Origin: Taxillus chinensis
Lineage: Eukaryota > Streptophyta > Magnoliopsida > Santalales > Loranthaceae
NCBI GenBank assembly: GCA_023512835.1
Contig: CM042084.1
Location: 49,833,609-49,897,608 of the forward strand
DNA: 64,000 bases
Direction: 5' to 3'
The position numbers and the translations under genes are program-made. Numbering within the stretch: position 1 is the stretch's first letter; each line of letters opens with the position of its first letter. Shown one piece after another: positions 20,488 through 32,037 of the stretch. Under the pieces are notes generated by a model, which was not told the DNA's origin, did no database searches, and worked only from the letters and a program-made list of their open reading frames with translations.

Positions 20488-22544
20488 ATGGCCGAAGAAA
20501 GCAGTATGCTATTCAACACTCGCCTTAACTCCAGAGGTGCACAAGAGCCCCTTCCCAATCGTAGCAGCAGTGAAAATGTCGATCCACCTCAACCTGCTGC
20601 TGCCACTGCTACACAACCACGGAGTTCTGGTTTCGCTCTGACAAAGCCGCCGAAGTTCACACCTGAGCTTTTCTCCGAGTGGAAAGCTCGCATGAGAATG
20701 TTCATGGTTTGCCATGATCATCTCATGTGGCCGTGCCTTCATCAGGAGATACCCACTCCGATGATAATCGGAGAACATGGAGTTAGAAGACCAAAGACCG
20801 ATGCTAAACTCAACAATGATGAAAGAGCCTGGCAGTGTGCTAACAAAAAGGCTCTAGCATATGTTACATCGTCTTTGGACTCCAAAGCTTTCATAGATGT
20901 CCAGGGCTGCACGACAGCAAAAGATGTCTGGGATAAACTGACAATCCTCTATGAGGGAAGTCAGTCCCAAATGCAGAATGTTATCTGTACTCTCAGATAG
21001 AACTTTGAGAGTTTCAACTACAAACCTGGCGAATCTCTCGAAAGCAACTTTCGCAGATTTAGCAAGCTCATCCTTGAGCTAAAAACTGTCAATGAGCATT
21101 ATTCTCAATCTCAAATCAATAACAAGTTTTTTCACTCCTTGCCGGATCGTTACTACTCCAAGCAACTCCAGATGCAATCCGACAAGAACTGGCAGTATGT
21201 TCCCCTTGAAGAATTATATGGAGAGCTACGGACTCACGAGGTCAGGTTTAAATACTCTGACCGAGATAAAAAATAGCTCGGAAAGAAAAGGGGGTAGCTT
21301 TTAAAGCTACGGAATATCTTAACATACTGAGGAATGATGATACTAAAGAGTCCGAGAATTTTGACTCTGATGGTGAAGAGGAAATAGCTCTTGTCGTCAA
21401 ATCCTTCGAGCGATTCCTGCGGAAAAGCAGAAAAGGATTCAGAAGAGGCTCCACATCGTCATTCCGAAGGAAGGAGCAATCGGAGTCCAGTTCCCAGGAA
21501 TGCTATAACTACGGGAAAACCGGTCACTGGGCCAACGACTACAAATCCAAATCTAAAGTGGCCAAGAAAAGTGACAAGGTTACTCCTCGCCGCTCCACCT
21601 CAGACAACAGCAAGAACAAGAGGAAGGCGTTCGTCACAAAGTACGTCAGTGGCTCAAAAGAAGAGGAGGAATCCTCGGATGATGAGCCAACTCCTAAGCC
21701 GAACGTCTGCCTCATGGCAAATACTGAGGTACCTTCAATCTCTGAGCTTATGAGTAAATTAGAATCTCTTATTATTGAACGTGATCATGAAAAGAATGAG
21801 AGACTAATAATTACTCAAATGTATAAAGATATGGAAAGTTAGAACAAACGTCTTGAGATTACTGTTGCTAGACTAGAAAAAGACATAACTGACTTCACGA
21901 GTAAAGAGGCTTGGTATCATGATCTAAGAGCTGAAAATCACTTGCTAAATACCAACCTAACTGGCCTAAAAGTGATTGTGAAACGTCTCGAAAATGAACT
22001 GGAATAGGAAGAGGAAATAAATCGTAAGTTGCTAAAATCTGGGGAAATAGCCTCTACTTTTAAAACTGATCTAGACAACATCCGAGTCAAACCTGGCCTA
22101 GGCTCCGAACCATCGACCTCCACACAGACTACTGAGTGTCCTTCAGATTTCATTCCGAAACTAACCAACCTGTACCCTATTAGTACGTCTAAACCATTGG
22201 ATGGTTTCATTTCAGGTGGCATCATAATCTATGATTGTGGAACCGAGGCTGTTACTACATTTCCCGAAGCAGTAGCACCCGTATCTAACGATGAAGGGAA
22301 GGTTGCTGCATTTAAAGCCGAAACTGTAGCACCCAGAAAGAAAGGAAAAGCAAAGGCTGGCGCATCTAGGGCCAAGAGCGCGTCACCCAATCGCAAAGGA
22401 TTAGGCCATAGGGAACAAAGTAGAAAATCTGTTAAACCTGAGAAATCTGTATCCCCTATTATCACTCCGCATCATAGTGTCTGTTCCATCTGTCGAGAAA
22501 TAGGTCATTATCACTATGAATGCTGGAGCTTATCTGATAGCTAG
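20488..22544 (+). pseudogene. SIR2 gag
   Basis: The start MAEESSMLFNTRL at 20488 is chosen over the upstream ATG at 20428 because SIR1 shares it and 20428 lies in the primer site. An open stretch runs to a stop at 20998. The gag core continues in frame-shifted pieces (NFESFNYKPGESLESNFRRF, EEIALVVKSFERFLRKS). A first zinc knuckle is degenerate (CYNYGKTGHWANDY). A charged SEEEE-like stretch and a coiled-coil-like segment (21700-22060) follow. A basic, Ser/Lys-rich tail precedes a second, intact knuckle, CSICREIGHYHYEC, near 22480-22525. Stops at 20998, 21274, 21840 and 22006 make it non-functional. Confidence 0.88.
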
Positions 22545-22799
22545 CTTTGTAATCAAATCCATATTAATATAGATCAGTTTATCAAAAAGGGTTCTTCGAG
22601 CAAATCAAAGTCTAAATCTCTAAGGAGTGTCTCTCCCAAGAAAACCCAAGTAAAATAAGCAGCTGAACCTAACAAAATAAAGTCAACCTGGAGAGCTAAA
22701 ATTCCTAACAAAGTCAAATCCGGAATTGTTGACACCACTTCTAACCACCCGAAACAAGTTTGGGCACCAAAAGTGTAAATTGTTGTTTTATAGGGGCAT

Positions 22800-23400
22800 C
22801 TATGGGACTCATTGCCAGACCACTTGAAATCAAAGATCAATTAAAGCAAGTGGATTCTCGATTGTGGATGCTCCGGACATATGACGGGTGATCAAACTCT
22901 GCTTGTTGAAGTTAATGACAAATAAGGTCCATCCGTATCATATGGTGACAACAGCAAAGGTAAGATTGTCGGGTATGACACTTTAACCAACGGCTGTGTA
23001 TCAATTACTAGAGTTGCACTAGTTGAAGGTTTGAAGCATAATTTGCTAAGTGTCAATAATTTATGTGACAAAGGATTTACTATTTCCTTTATGTCCAATA
23101 TCTGCACAGTTAGGGAAAACTTATCCGGATCAAGAGATGGGGACATATACTCAGTGGTCTTAAGAAATAATTCTTCTGAACATGTATGCTTCCTCACTAC
23201 AGCATCAGATGAAGAAAGTTGGCTATGACACAAGCGGTGTGCTTATTTAAATTTTAAGACTCTGTCTAAATTAGTATCGCTCGATTTGGTTACTGGTCTC
23301 CCTAAACATAAATACTCTAGAGATAGTTCAACTTGGCAAACAAACCAAACATAGTTTTAAGAGCAAATCAGTTAATTCAATAACTGCTCCCTTACAACTT
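22800..23400 (+). pseudogene. SIR2 protease motif and GAG-pre-integrase domain
   Basis: KWILDCGCSGHMTGD at about 22855-22900 is the protease active-site region. The catalytic DSG has become DCG, whereas SIR1 keeps DSG. GYDTLTNGCVSI and EGLKHNLLSVNNLCDKGF (22975-23080) are the GAG-pre-integrase. The zinc-binding region follows with ESWLXHKR, where a stop replaces one residue. Stops at 22923 and 23227 interrupt it. It would process the polyprotein and form the integrase N-terminus. Confidence 0.8.
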
Positions 23401-24455
23401 CTTCATATGGACCTCTGCGGTCCCATTTCTGTTCCTTCACTAGCCGGTGCGAGATATACCCTTATGGTTATTGATGATTTCTCCAGGTACACATGGGTGA
23501 TGTTCCTGAAGTCTAAGGATTAAACATTTGAGCATCTTGTAGATCTCTTCAACTGGATAACCAACTTATAAGGACTGAGCATTAAATGCATTAGGAGTGA
23601 TCATGGTACAGAATTTGATTTTTCAGATATGAGGTCATATTATTCTGAACAGGGCATTCAGCACGACTTCTTTGCGCCCAGAACTCCACAACAAAATGGG
23701 GTAGCTAAGCGCAAGAATCACACTTTAGTCGAGGCTGGCAGATCTATGTTAGTAGGGGCAAACCTTCCTCTCAGTCTTTGGGATGAAGCCGTGTCCACTG
23801 CCTGCTATGTTCAAAACAGAACTCTAATAAATAAATTTACCATGAAAACACCCTATGAGATGTGGAGAGGACGAAAACCCTCAATTTCACATTTCCGAGC
23901 CTTTGGGTGTACTTCCTACGTACTAAACAACGGCAAAGAACCCCGGAATAAATTTGAACCAAAATCTGATGATGGGATATTTGTCGGATACTCACTACAT
24001 AGTAAGGCATATCGAATCTTCAATAGAAAACTTTTTAAAGTTGAAGAATGTGACTTTTGATGAAGCTAACCTAGATTGGTCAAAAGTTTGTTCTTCAAGT
24101 TCTAATGTGCAGGATAAGGACGACAACATCGACTATTCAAAGCTTATGAATGTTCCTATCACTCACACTAACCAATCACGTAATATCAGTGAAGCATGAA
24201 GAAATGATACGGATAATGCTACGGATGAATCGGACTGTGGACTTCCATTCAACTCCGGACACATTCCTACAGATATCCAAAACACCAGAGTACCTTCAAG
24301 TCCTTCCGGACCAGTTAATACTGAAAGCAACAGTGCCGAAGAACCACCTAGTTCTTCCGAACCTATTAATATGCAAATAACTGACCCGAAAGAAGTTCAA
24401 CCAGCGGACGTACCTGAACCACCTATCTGGATGAACTTCAAGTCCTTCCGGACCA
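23401..24455 (+). pseudogene. SIR2 integrase core and linker
   Basis: The copia integrase has Asp in HMDLCGP (23407) and Asp in CIRSDHGTEFDFS (23600). The catalytic Glu block reads NGVAKRKNHTL, with Lys where Glu belongs (SIR1 reads ERKN). KTPYEMWRGRKPS and DGIFVGYSLHSKAYR are intact. A frame change at about 24050 leads into a Ser/Pro-rich linker ending near 24455. There the SIR1 counterpart runs on into RT, but here Athila-type LTR DNA begins. The words CTTCAAGTCCTTCCGGACCAG occur twice (24293 and 24433). Confidence 0.86.
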
Positions 24456-24944
24456 GTTTACGTGCTTTTCACATATTATGTAATTCCTAGTATGATCATC
24501 TTGTGTTTCTGGTAATTATATTTCATCTTACAAGTCAGCATATAATTACCTAAAATATAGAACAACATGGCCAATATCATTCCATACAAGTAATCAAGAC
24601 TTTCAATAAGTAGAAAATAGAGAATACAAATTTGCAGAATATTCCAATTAACACATTACATCAAATTCCATCCTAACCCTAATCAAGAAGCTCTAAGCTA
24701 ACATACTGGTTTTAAAAGATACAACAAAGAAGTAAGACATGAAGGAAAGGAAAGGAGGGTAACTGTGGCTGCTTGGAGGTAGAAAATGACCCCCCTGATA
24801 ACTTGCTCCCAACTAGTAGTGTTCCAGAACGTTGCAGATGCTCTAATCCTCCAAAAACTCCCTGAAATCTGCCCTCAAATGATAATTATGAATTTTTTGT
24901 ATTTTTCTCTCAATTTTCCAACCCCATCTCTTCCAAAAACTCAG

Positions 24945-24952
24945 CTTATATA
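24945..24952 (-). promoter_or_regulatory. TATA box on the minus strand of the inverted LTR segment
   Basis: TATATAAG is read on the minus strand. Sequence after it resembles a transcribed leader. It is the main argument that 24456-25594 is oriented opposite to ATH2. Confidence 0.5.
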
Positions 24953-25148
24953 GCCTCTAGAAATTAGGGCAATAGTAAAAACGAAAATGCATCCTCACAG
25001 CTAAGTTTAATCACAGCCCTACAGGTGTAAAACACTGCAACTTGTGCAACTGTCTCATTAAAAATGTTGGGTGTGGGATGCTGTGCTGCAGACTTGGAAA
25101 TAGTGCATTTAAGCTCGGGATCAATGCAAATCTGGCACAGAAATAGTT

Positions 25149-25569
25149 TGGTCGGGTGAACGAAACCTTCACCCAACCATCTTCAAAACTCACCCGTCCA
25201 GAAGCCAAAGTAGTCTCCAAAAACTTGAACCAGTTGCATGTGACCGAATTAGTTTGGTCGGGTGAACGAAACCTTCACCCGACCAACTTCAAAGTTAACC
25301 CGACCAGAAGACGAACATGTCCAATACGACTTGAATCGACACTTTGTAGCTTTATCACACTTGGTTGGGTGAAGATAAGCTTCACTCGACCATAAGGAAA
25401 AATTGTTGTAAAAGGTTTCAATCGACGGATTACATCTTCATATCACATGGTCGGGTGAACATTCTTCACCCGACCAAGACAATTCTTCACCCAATCAGCT
25501 TCAGTTGTGGTCTGTGTAATCCGATTGTGCACTAATCATATTGGTCGGGTGAAATTCTTCACCCGATCA
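25149..25569. repeat. Five hairpin repeats with arms GGTCGGGTGAA / TTCACCCGACC
   Basis: Units lie at 25149-25178, 25254-25286, 25361-25392, 25448-25477 and 25541-25569. Each has GGTCGGGTGAA, a loop of 3 to 10 bases, and the reverse complement, with one or two mismatches. Spacing is 86 to 108 bp. They sit upstream of the minus-strand TATA box, so they would be in the U3 part of the LTR. Confidence 0.8.
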
Positions 25570-25594
25570 GATTCATTTGTGGTCTATGTAATTC

Positions 25595-25873
25595 AACATG
25601 TGAAAGGTTGGTGAAATCAAACCACTGGAATTCTTTAATTTGAAGTTTTACCTTGAAATTGTGCATGTTATTTTAGTTCAACTTAATATCATTTTAATTC
25701 AATTGATTAATTTCCAAAAACTTGATTTTTTTAGATAAATAAGCTTAAGTTTTGCCTGGTGCTTATCTTCCTATTTTTAATCTATTCTCTGTGGAATGAT
25801 AATTTTAGGGGTATTTCATTACTCTATATTACTTTATCTATATACTTGCAGTAACACTGCAATTTGTGTGTCA
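25595..25873 (+). repeat. ATH2 5' LTR, U5 end
   Basis: The end is fixed at CA (25872-25873), six bases before the primer site, after the words GTGTGTCA. Only about 280 bp are in the same orientation as the element, which is too short for an Athila LTR. The rest is either lost or represented by the inverted segment to its left. Confidence 0.6.
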
Positions 25874-25879
25874 AGTTTT

Positions 25880-25897
25880 TGGTGCCGCTGCCGGGGA
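25880..25897 (+). other. ATH2 primer binding site (tRNA-Asp)
   Basis: TGGTGCCGCTGCCGGGGA differs by two bases from the usual Athila/Tat tRNA-Asp site TGGCGCCGTTGCCGGGGA. The leader 25898-26095 before gag shows no other feature. Confidence 0.85.
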
Positions 25898-26095
25898 ATA
25901 GAAATAAATTAGGATTGTTCAGATAACATCGGTATAAATTAAGCTTGCTTAATCTAGCGTTTTAATTTAGCGCCTGTTTCTGCATTCTTGTTTTTTGTGT
26001 AATGTTGGAATCTGTTTAGTTTGGATTTACCGTGGTTGTTTTGTTTTGTTTGTTTGGTTTGTTTAAATTTTCTGTTTTAGGCATTTGGCCAGTTT

Positions 26096-27860
26096 ATGAC
26101 CCATTCTAGTTCTGAAGAATTTCTACCATTTGATTATGAACCAGAGCGAACTTTGCTTCGGAGACGAAGACAAAATATTTCAGAAGAGATTGACAATATT
26201 CTAGACGCACTAAAGAAGTATGTTGAAGAAGTGGCTGAGATATCAACGGCAGAAGAAAATAGACTTCTGCAGGTGCTTGTTCAAGATGCAAGTGGCCAAC
26301 AGGTTTAGGGACAATAGCAACGTTCATTGAGGGACTATATCAGACCGGTAGTGGTGAACCACTACTCTGGAATTCAGTGCCAAGCAGTATCTGCTAACAA
26401 TTTTGAATTGGATCCAGCATTAATTGGCATGTTGAGCCAACGTTCTTTTGGAGGCACAGCATTGGAAGACCCATATAATCACCTTTCTTTATTCTTGGAA
26501 ATGTGTGATACAATAAAAATGAATGGAGTTCAATAGAGTGTTATTCGTTTGAAGTTGTTTCCGTTTTCATTGAGGGACCGTGCTAAAAGATGGCTGCAAA
26601 CATTGCCATCAGGAGCTATCACCACATGGGATCAAATATAGGAAGAATTTCTTCTTAAATTCTTCCCACCAGCGAAAGTAGTACAATTAAAGAATGAGGT
26701 GAATCAATTTAAGCAAATGGATCAGGAGTCTTTACATGAAGCTTGGGAGAGGTTCAAAGATCTTGTGAGACGAATTCCCGCACAGGAAGGACTATCTGAT
26801 TTCAACTACATTCATGCTTTTTACATGGGATTAGGTGGTCAGACGCATATGATGGTTGATGCAGCTGCTGGTGGATCCTTTCTATCAAAAAGTCCAGAAG
26901 CAGCTTTGCACATGCTAGAATAAATGGCTCAGAATAATTTTCTTTGGCCAAATGAGAGATACCTATATCCTTCACAGAAAGTGGCTAAAGTACAAACTAC
27001 TAATCCAATATCCGATGCGAATGCTAAGTTAGATACTTTAACCAAGCAGATGTCAACATTGGCTGTTAGAGTTAATGGCCAAGAATTGGGCATTGGTAAC
27101 AAGCAAGCGACAGCAACTGAAGTTGTTGAAGAGCAGGTACAATATGTTGGAAATAGAGGCTTCTATCAAGCTTAAAATCAAAATCAGAATTATCAGCAGC
27201 AACAACAGAGCCAACCTATTCCCAAGTATTATCATCCCAATAATAGGTTTCATGAAAACTTATCTTAGTCCAATCAGAAGATTGTTCTAAATCCTCAAGT
27301 TCCAACTCAACCTCAACCTGGTTTTAATCAGCAAAAAGAAAAAGAAAAGGAGAAAGATGATGATTTAAAAGCTATTTTGGCAGGCTTCATGAAGAGTACA
27401 GAGGCTCGGTTTTAGAAGGATGAATCAAACTTAGATGATATTACTTCATTTGTACGTGAATTGGGGACAACTATAAAGATGATGCAGCAACAAATGGGTG
27501 AAATTGCTAATTCTATCAATTCACAACAGAAAGGGGTCTTTCCAAGTAATACAGAAGTGAATCCAAAAGAAAAGTGCAAGGCAATTACCTTACGTAGTGG
27601 AAAAGAAATAGAAAGAAAAGCTAAGCAAGTGAAACAATCTGTACACGAAGAGAAAATTACTCAAGTGAACCAAGATGCAGAACATAAAAAGGAAGATAAG
27701 GATATTTCCAAAACAGAGGAAACACCTCAACATGGGATAAAGTTTGCTGAAAAGCCACCAGTGCTTAAGGTCCTAGTTCCTTTTCCACAAAGGCTGCAGC
27801 AGAAGAAGAAGAAAGATGAAGAAAAGTATTCCAAATTTGAGGAAAGGTTCAAAAGGTTAG
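26096..27860 (+). pseudogene. ATH2 gag
   Basis: The start is put at ATG 26096 (MTHSSSEEFLPFDYEPERT). The retrotransposon gag domain is clear at about 26550-26930: RLKLFPFSLRDRAKRWLQTL, then LHEAWERFKDLVRRIP and FYMGLGGQTHMMVDAAAGG. An N/Q-rich linker and a basic segment (27590-27860) follow. In-frame stops at 26306, 26534, 26639, 26921, 27173, 27268 and 27413 break it; several replace Gln. Gag would form the particle that packages element RNA. Confidence 0.87.
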
Positions 27861-28345
27861 AAATCAATATACCATTGATTGAAGCACTAGAACGAATGCC
27901 TCGATGCGCAAAGTTTTTGAAAGATCTAGTTTATACTAAAAGGAAACACAAAGACCATGAGACAGTAGCATTGACTCATAATTGCAGTGCTATCTTGCAG
28001 AGGAAATTGCCTCCTAAGCTGTCTGATCCAGGGAGCTTCACCCTCCCATGCATAATTGGGGGTTCTAAGTTTGAGAGAGCTTTATGTGACCTAGGTGCCA
28101 GGTATAAATTTAATGCCATTAATCATTTATAAGAGATTGGGTCTACAAGGCATGAAACCTACATCTATATCTCTTCAACTGGCAGACATGTCGGCAAGGA
28201 AACCTAAAGGAATTCTTGAAGATGTTTTGGTTAAAGTCGATGACTTTATATTTCTAGTTGACTTTGTTGTCTTAGATATGGAAGAAGACAGAGGTATACA
28301 ACTCATTCTTGGTGACCATTTTTGCACACTGGAAGAGCATTAATT
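27861..28345 (+). pseudogene. ATH2 aspartic protease region
   Basis: The segment ERMPRCAKFLKDLVYTKRK is the conserved Athila block before the protease. The active site reads ALCDLGA near 28080-28100 and is followed by a frame change (CDLGARYKF instead of the usual CDLGAS-N-MP). ISLQLADMSARKPKG and EDVLVKVDDFIFLVDFVVLD follow in the shifted frame. The enzyme would cleave Gag-Pol. The frameshift at the active site makes it non-functional. Confidence 0.8.
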
Positions 28346-30180
28346 GATGTTCAACATGGACCTCTCACCTTGAGAATGGATAAAGAAAAAATAGTGTTTA
28401 AAATGGCAGAGTCCATGTTCTATCCAGAGGAAGAAGAATCCATGTGTTATTGGCTAGATTCAATAGCCAATTGTAATGAAGAATTCTTCAATAGACATGT
28501 GATTACTAGGGATGTCGACTTGCCACTGCAGCAATGTGAAGAGGTGTTTGACAGAGTACAAGAATCAATTTATGAAGAATTAAATGAAGTGGCTTTACCA
28601 GAACAAAAACAGGCACCACCAGAACTCAAGCAGTTACCAGAACATTTAAAATATGCATTTTTAGATGAAATTGATAGTTTTCTAGTAATTGTTGCAGCAG
28701 ATCTAACAGTTGATGAAAAGGATCAGTTGTTACAAGTGCTTAGAAATTATAAAGGAGCACTTGGTTGGACCCTTGATGATATAAAGGGTATTAGTCCCAC
28801 TGTTTGTATGCACAAGATCCTACTGGAAGAATAGTATAAACCAAGTGTGGAGCACCAAAGGAGACTAAATCCAGCTATGAAAGAAGTTGTAAGGAAAGAG
28901 TTATTGAAATGGCTTGATGCGGGCATCATATATGCAATATTCGACAGCCAATGGGTCAGTCCAGTCCAAGTTGTGCCAAAGAAGGGGGCATGATAGTGGT
29001 AAGAAATGAAGATAATGAGCTCATACCCACACGAACAGTAACAGGTTGGAGAATATGTATTGATTACAGGAAGCTCAATGCAGCCACAAGAAAGGATCAC
29101 TTTCCATTGCCATTCATAGATCAGATGCTTGATAGACTTGCTGGTTATTCTCAATATTGCTTTTTGGATGGCTATTCAGGGTACAACCAGATAGCAATAG
29201 CTCTAGCAGACCAAGACAAGACAACATGTACTTGCCCGTTTGGCACATATGCTTTCAGGTGAATGCCCTTTGGTTTCTACAATGCACCTGCTACTTTCCA
29301 GTGATGCATGATGTCTATTTTTCATGGGCTTGTTGAGGAAGTAATGGAAGTCTTCATGGATGACTTTTTTGTATTTGGCTCCTCTTTTGAACAATGTCTG
29401 AAGCATTCAATTATGGTGTTACAAAGATGCAAGAAAAGCACCTAGTTCTCAATTGGGAGAAATGTCACTTCATGGTGAAGGAGGGGATTGTCTTGGGCCA
29501 TAAGGTTTCATCTGCTGGATTGGAAGTGGATAGGGCGAAAATCTCTAGCATTGAGAAGTTACCACCTCCAACAAATGTAAAAGCACTTCGAAGTTTTCTG
29601 GGGCATGTAGGTTTCTATAGAAAATTTATAAAAGATTTTTCAAAAATAGCAAAGCCCTTTAGTACCTTACTAGAAAACGATACTCCTTTTTTATTTTCTA
29701 CATATTGTGAAGTGGCCTTTGAGGAACTGAAAACAAGACTGACCACTGCACCTATAATTGTTTCACCAGACTGGTCGTTACCGTTTGAAATGATGTGTGA
29801 TGCAAGCGATTATGATGTAGGAGCAGTATTAGGTCAGCGGAGGGACAAAATATTTCGAGTAATCTATTATACCAACAAGACTCTATGTGATGCTCAGTTG
29901 AACTACACTACGACAGAGAATGAGTTATTAGCTGTGGTATTTTCTTGTGAGAAATTTTGCCCATACTTACTTGGCACAAAGGTAGTGGCGTATACTGATC
30001 ATGCAACTATTCGCTATTTATTCGGAAAGAAGGATGCAAAACCAAGACTCATCAGATGGATTCTTCTGCTCCAAGAGTTTGACATTAAGATAAGAGATAT
30101 GAAAGGGGACAGCAAATGGAGTAGCAGATCATTTATCAAGAATGGAAGCCAACAAAGATGGGGTTTAGGAACTTGATATC
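28346..30180 (+). pseudogene. ATH2 reverse transcriptase and RNase H
   Basis: The block LPEHLKYAFLDEIDSFLVIV and WTLDDIKGISPTVCMHKI lead into [21 protein letters not shown] (29050) and CFLDGYSGYNQIAIAL (29158) follow, with the catalytic VFMDDF at 29350-29367. The thumb is in the frame starting near 29394 ([21 protein letters not shown]). RNase H includes [17 protein letters not shown] and [13 protein letters not shown], ending at 30176. Stops at 28832, 29260 and 29304, plus a frameshift near 29390, disrupt it. The 260-residue frame 29394-30176 is the longest open piece. Confidence 0.88.
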
Positions 30181-30808
30181 CAAGCCTCCTTTCCTGATGA
30201 ACAACTACTATCTTGTGAAGAACTCACACCTTGGTTTGCTGACATTGCTAACTTTCATGCATGTCAAATTGTGCTAGACAATTTTACTTACCAATAGAAG
30301 AAACGATTCTTACATGAAGTCCGGCGATATCTATGGGAGGAACTAGTTCTGTATAAAAGATGTGCTGATCAAGTAATCCATCGGTTTATTCTAGAGAAAG
30401 AAGTACCAGCCATTTTCAACCACTGTCATGCTTCTTTATATGCTGGTCATTTCAGTGTTCAAAGGACAGCTGCAAAGATTCTACAAAGTGGTTTTTATTG
30501 GCCTACACTATTTAAGGACATTTACTTATTTGTCAAGGCATGTGACAAATGTCAGCGTATGGGTGGTATCACTCGACGTCAAGAGATGCCACAGACTGGA
30601 GTTCTCGCAGTTGAGCTATTTGATTTGTGGGGGATTGACTTTATAGGTCCATTTCCCATATCATATGGATATTCCTATATACTGGTTGCTGTGGATTACA
30701 TGTCTAAATGGGTGGAAGCAATAGTAACATGAACAAATGATGCTCGTGTGGTTACTTCTTTCATTCATAAAAATATCTTTACCAGGTTTCGAACTCCTAG
30801 AGTAATAA
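30181..30808 (+). pseudogene. ATH2 integrase, 5' part
   Basis: The zinc finger has HCHASLYAGHFSVQRT with CDKCQRM (30420-30560). The core begins with Asp in WGIDFIGPFP (30628), followed by VDYMSKWVEAI. The second Asp should follow GFRTPRVIM but is cut off by the TEK2 LTR at 30809. Stops at 30296 and 30730 (CGA to TGA) are present. Only the first third of the catalytic core remains. Confidence 0.85.
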
Positions 30809-31339
30809 TGTCACGCCCCGGATTTCTGACCCGGGGAAACCGGTACGTGACTCCCCGTTCACCCACACGGAGGGCAAAGGGGTTGGATTACTGGATGCCA
30901 CACAAGCAAAACTAACAATTACAATAAACAAACAAGCCACAAGCCACATCTTTATTTAATTTCAAACATCAAAGGGGTTACAAACCAACCATGTTCCATA
31001 CTACAATTCAATCCCTTATTACATTCTCCCCCCCCCCCCTTTGGGGTTACATAAATTATAAAATTACATTACTGAAGTGAACAATAAAATGAAGATGGTC
31101 TTCCACCTTGGTGTATCCACCTAACGCCTGTAAGTCCCTGGAAAACAAGCAAACATAGTAGGAGGGGTGAGCAACCACAGCTCAGTAGGGATCAAGTCTC
31201 CCCAACCCTTCCCATGTTCCTAGCGGCTACATGCATGTGCACAGGTGTAGTGACGTGGCAGTATTAAGAAAATAAAGCATTCCACACAAACGGGCATAAC
31301 CTCAGCCCTAGCCACACTGGCTAACAAACCATATCTCAA

Positions 31340-31450
31340 ACAAGTAATTTAAACGCCTCTTCAGGCCACTGATTTAACCGCCTCTTCAGGCCACTAGTAT
31401 AACCGCTTCTCAGGCAAAGTAATTTAACCGCCTCTTCAGGCAAGATACCA
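31340..31450 (-). repeat. Tandem repeat in TEK2 LTR, monomer with AGGCGGTTAAAT
   Basis: About four degenerate units of 25 bp lie 530-640 bp before the LTR end. The same monomer occurs in TEK4 (62614-62755). TEK3, the 53608-57479 LTR and the 51691-53196 LTR have different monomers at this position. Confidence 0.75.
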
Positions 31451-32037
31451 CAGTCATGCACACAACATACACCATGGTCACTCACGCATAAAACCAAACA
31501 CTTGGTGTGCACCCGTTCACAAGTGCACAAACCCAGCCATTCAGGCAATAGAACAAACACCCAGCATGCTTATATACACCAAATCACAAGTCCAGCCACA
31601 CAGGCATATTATCAAACATTTACTAGGCATATACACTCAGCAATATTCACACAGACATTTCATTGAACATGTAACATGCACTGACCACCCAACAACAGAA
31701 TCACACCAAAATGCCATTGAAGGCCAACATCCATATAGGAGATCACACCTATATGGATTTATGTATAAATATAATAGCAGGTATAGACCAAATTCTACCT
31801 AAGAACCCTAGGACAGAGGGATTAGCAAGAACAGAACCCCTACCTCAAGTAAAACTTAACAACACAGCAATATTCTGTTCCCACGCCGAACGCCGTCCGC
31901 CCACGAGACACCGACCACCCAGGCAAGACGCCCGGAAGCAACCAGGAGCTCTCCTTCCCTCTCTCTCTCTCTCTCTCTCTCTGCGATGGCTGGTGGAGCA
32001 ACAAACCTCTAAACCTAAAACAGAGGGGCTTCTCCTC

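Larger units (their letters stand above)
24456..25594 (-). repeat. Athila-type LTR segment in inverted orientation
   Basis: Read on the minus strand this has LTR order. A repeat-rich upstream part (25594-25140) is followed by a TATATAAG box (24952-24945), then a leader and a U5-like segment. The neighbouring Athila element ATH2 runs on the plus strand, so this piece points the wrong way. It could be a separate truncated LTR or an inverted part of the ATH2 5' LTR. CTTTTCACAT near 24465 and ATGTGAAAGG near 25592 form an inverted pair at its two ends. Five hairpin-like units occur in it. Confidence 0.5.
25595..30808 (+). mobile_element. Athila-type Ty3/gypsy element ATH2, 5' part
   Basis: From left to right it has a U5 end of an LTR, a tRNA-Asp primer site, gag, protease, RT, RNase H and integrase, all on the plus strand with RT before integrase (gypsy order). 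It is cut inside integrase at 30808 by TEK2, and no continuation is found to the right of TEK2. Most in-frame stops are TAG, TAA or TGA at places where relatives have Gln or Arg. This suggests C-to-T decay of CAG, CAA and CGA. Confidence 0.85.
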
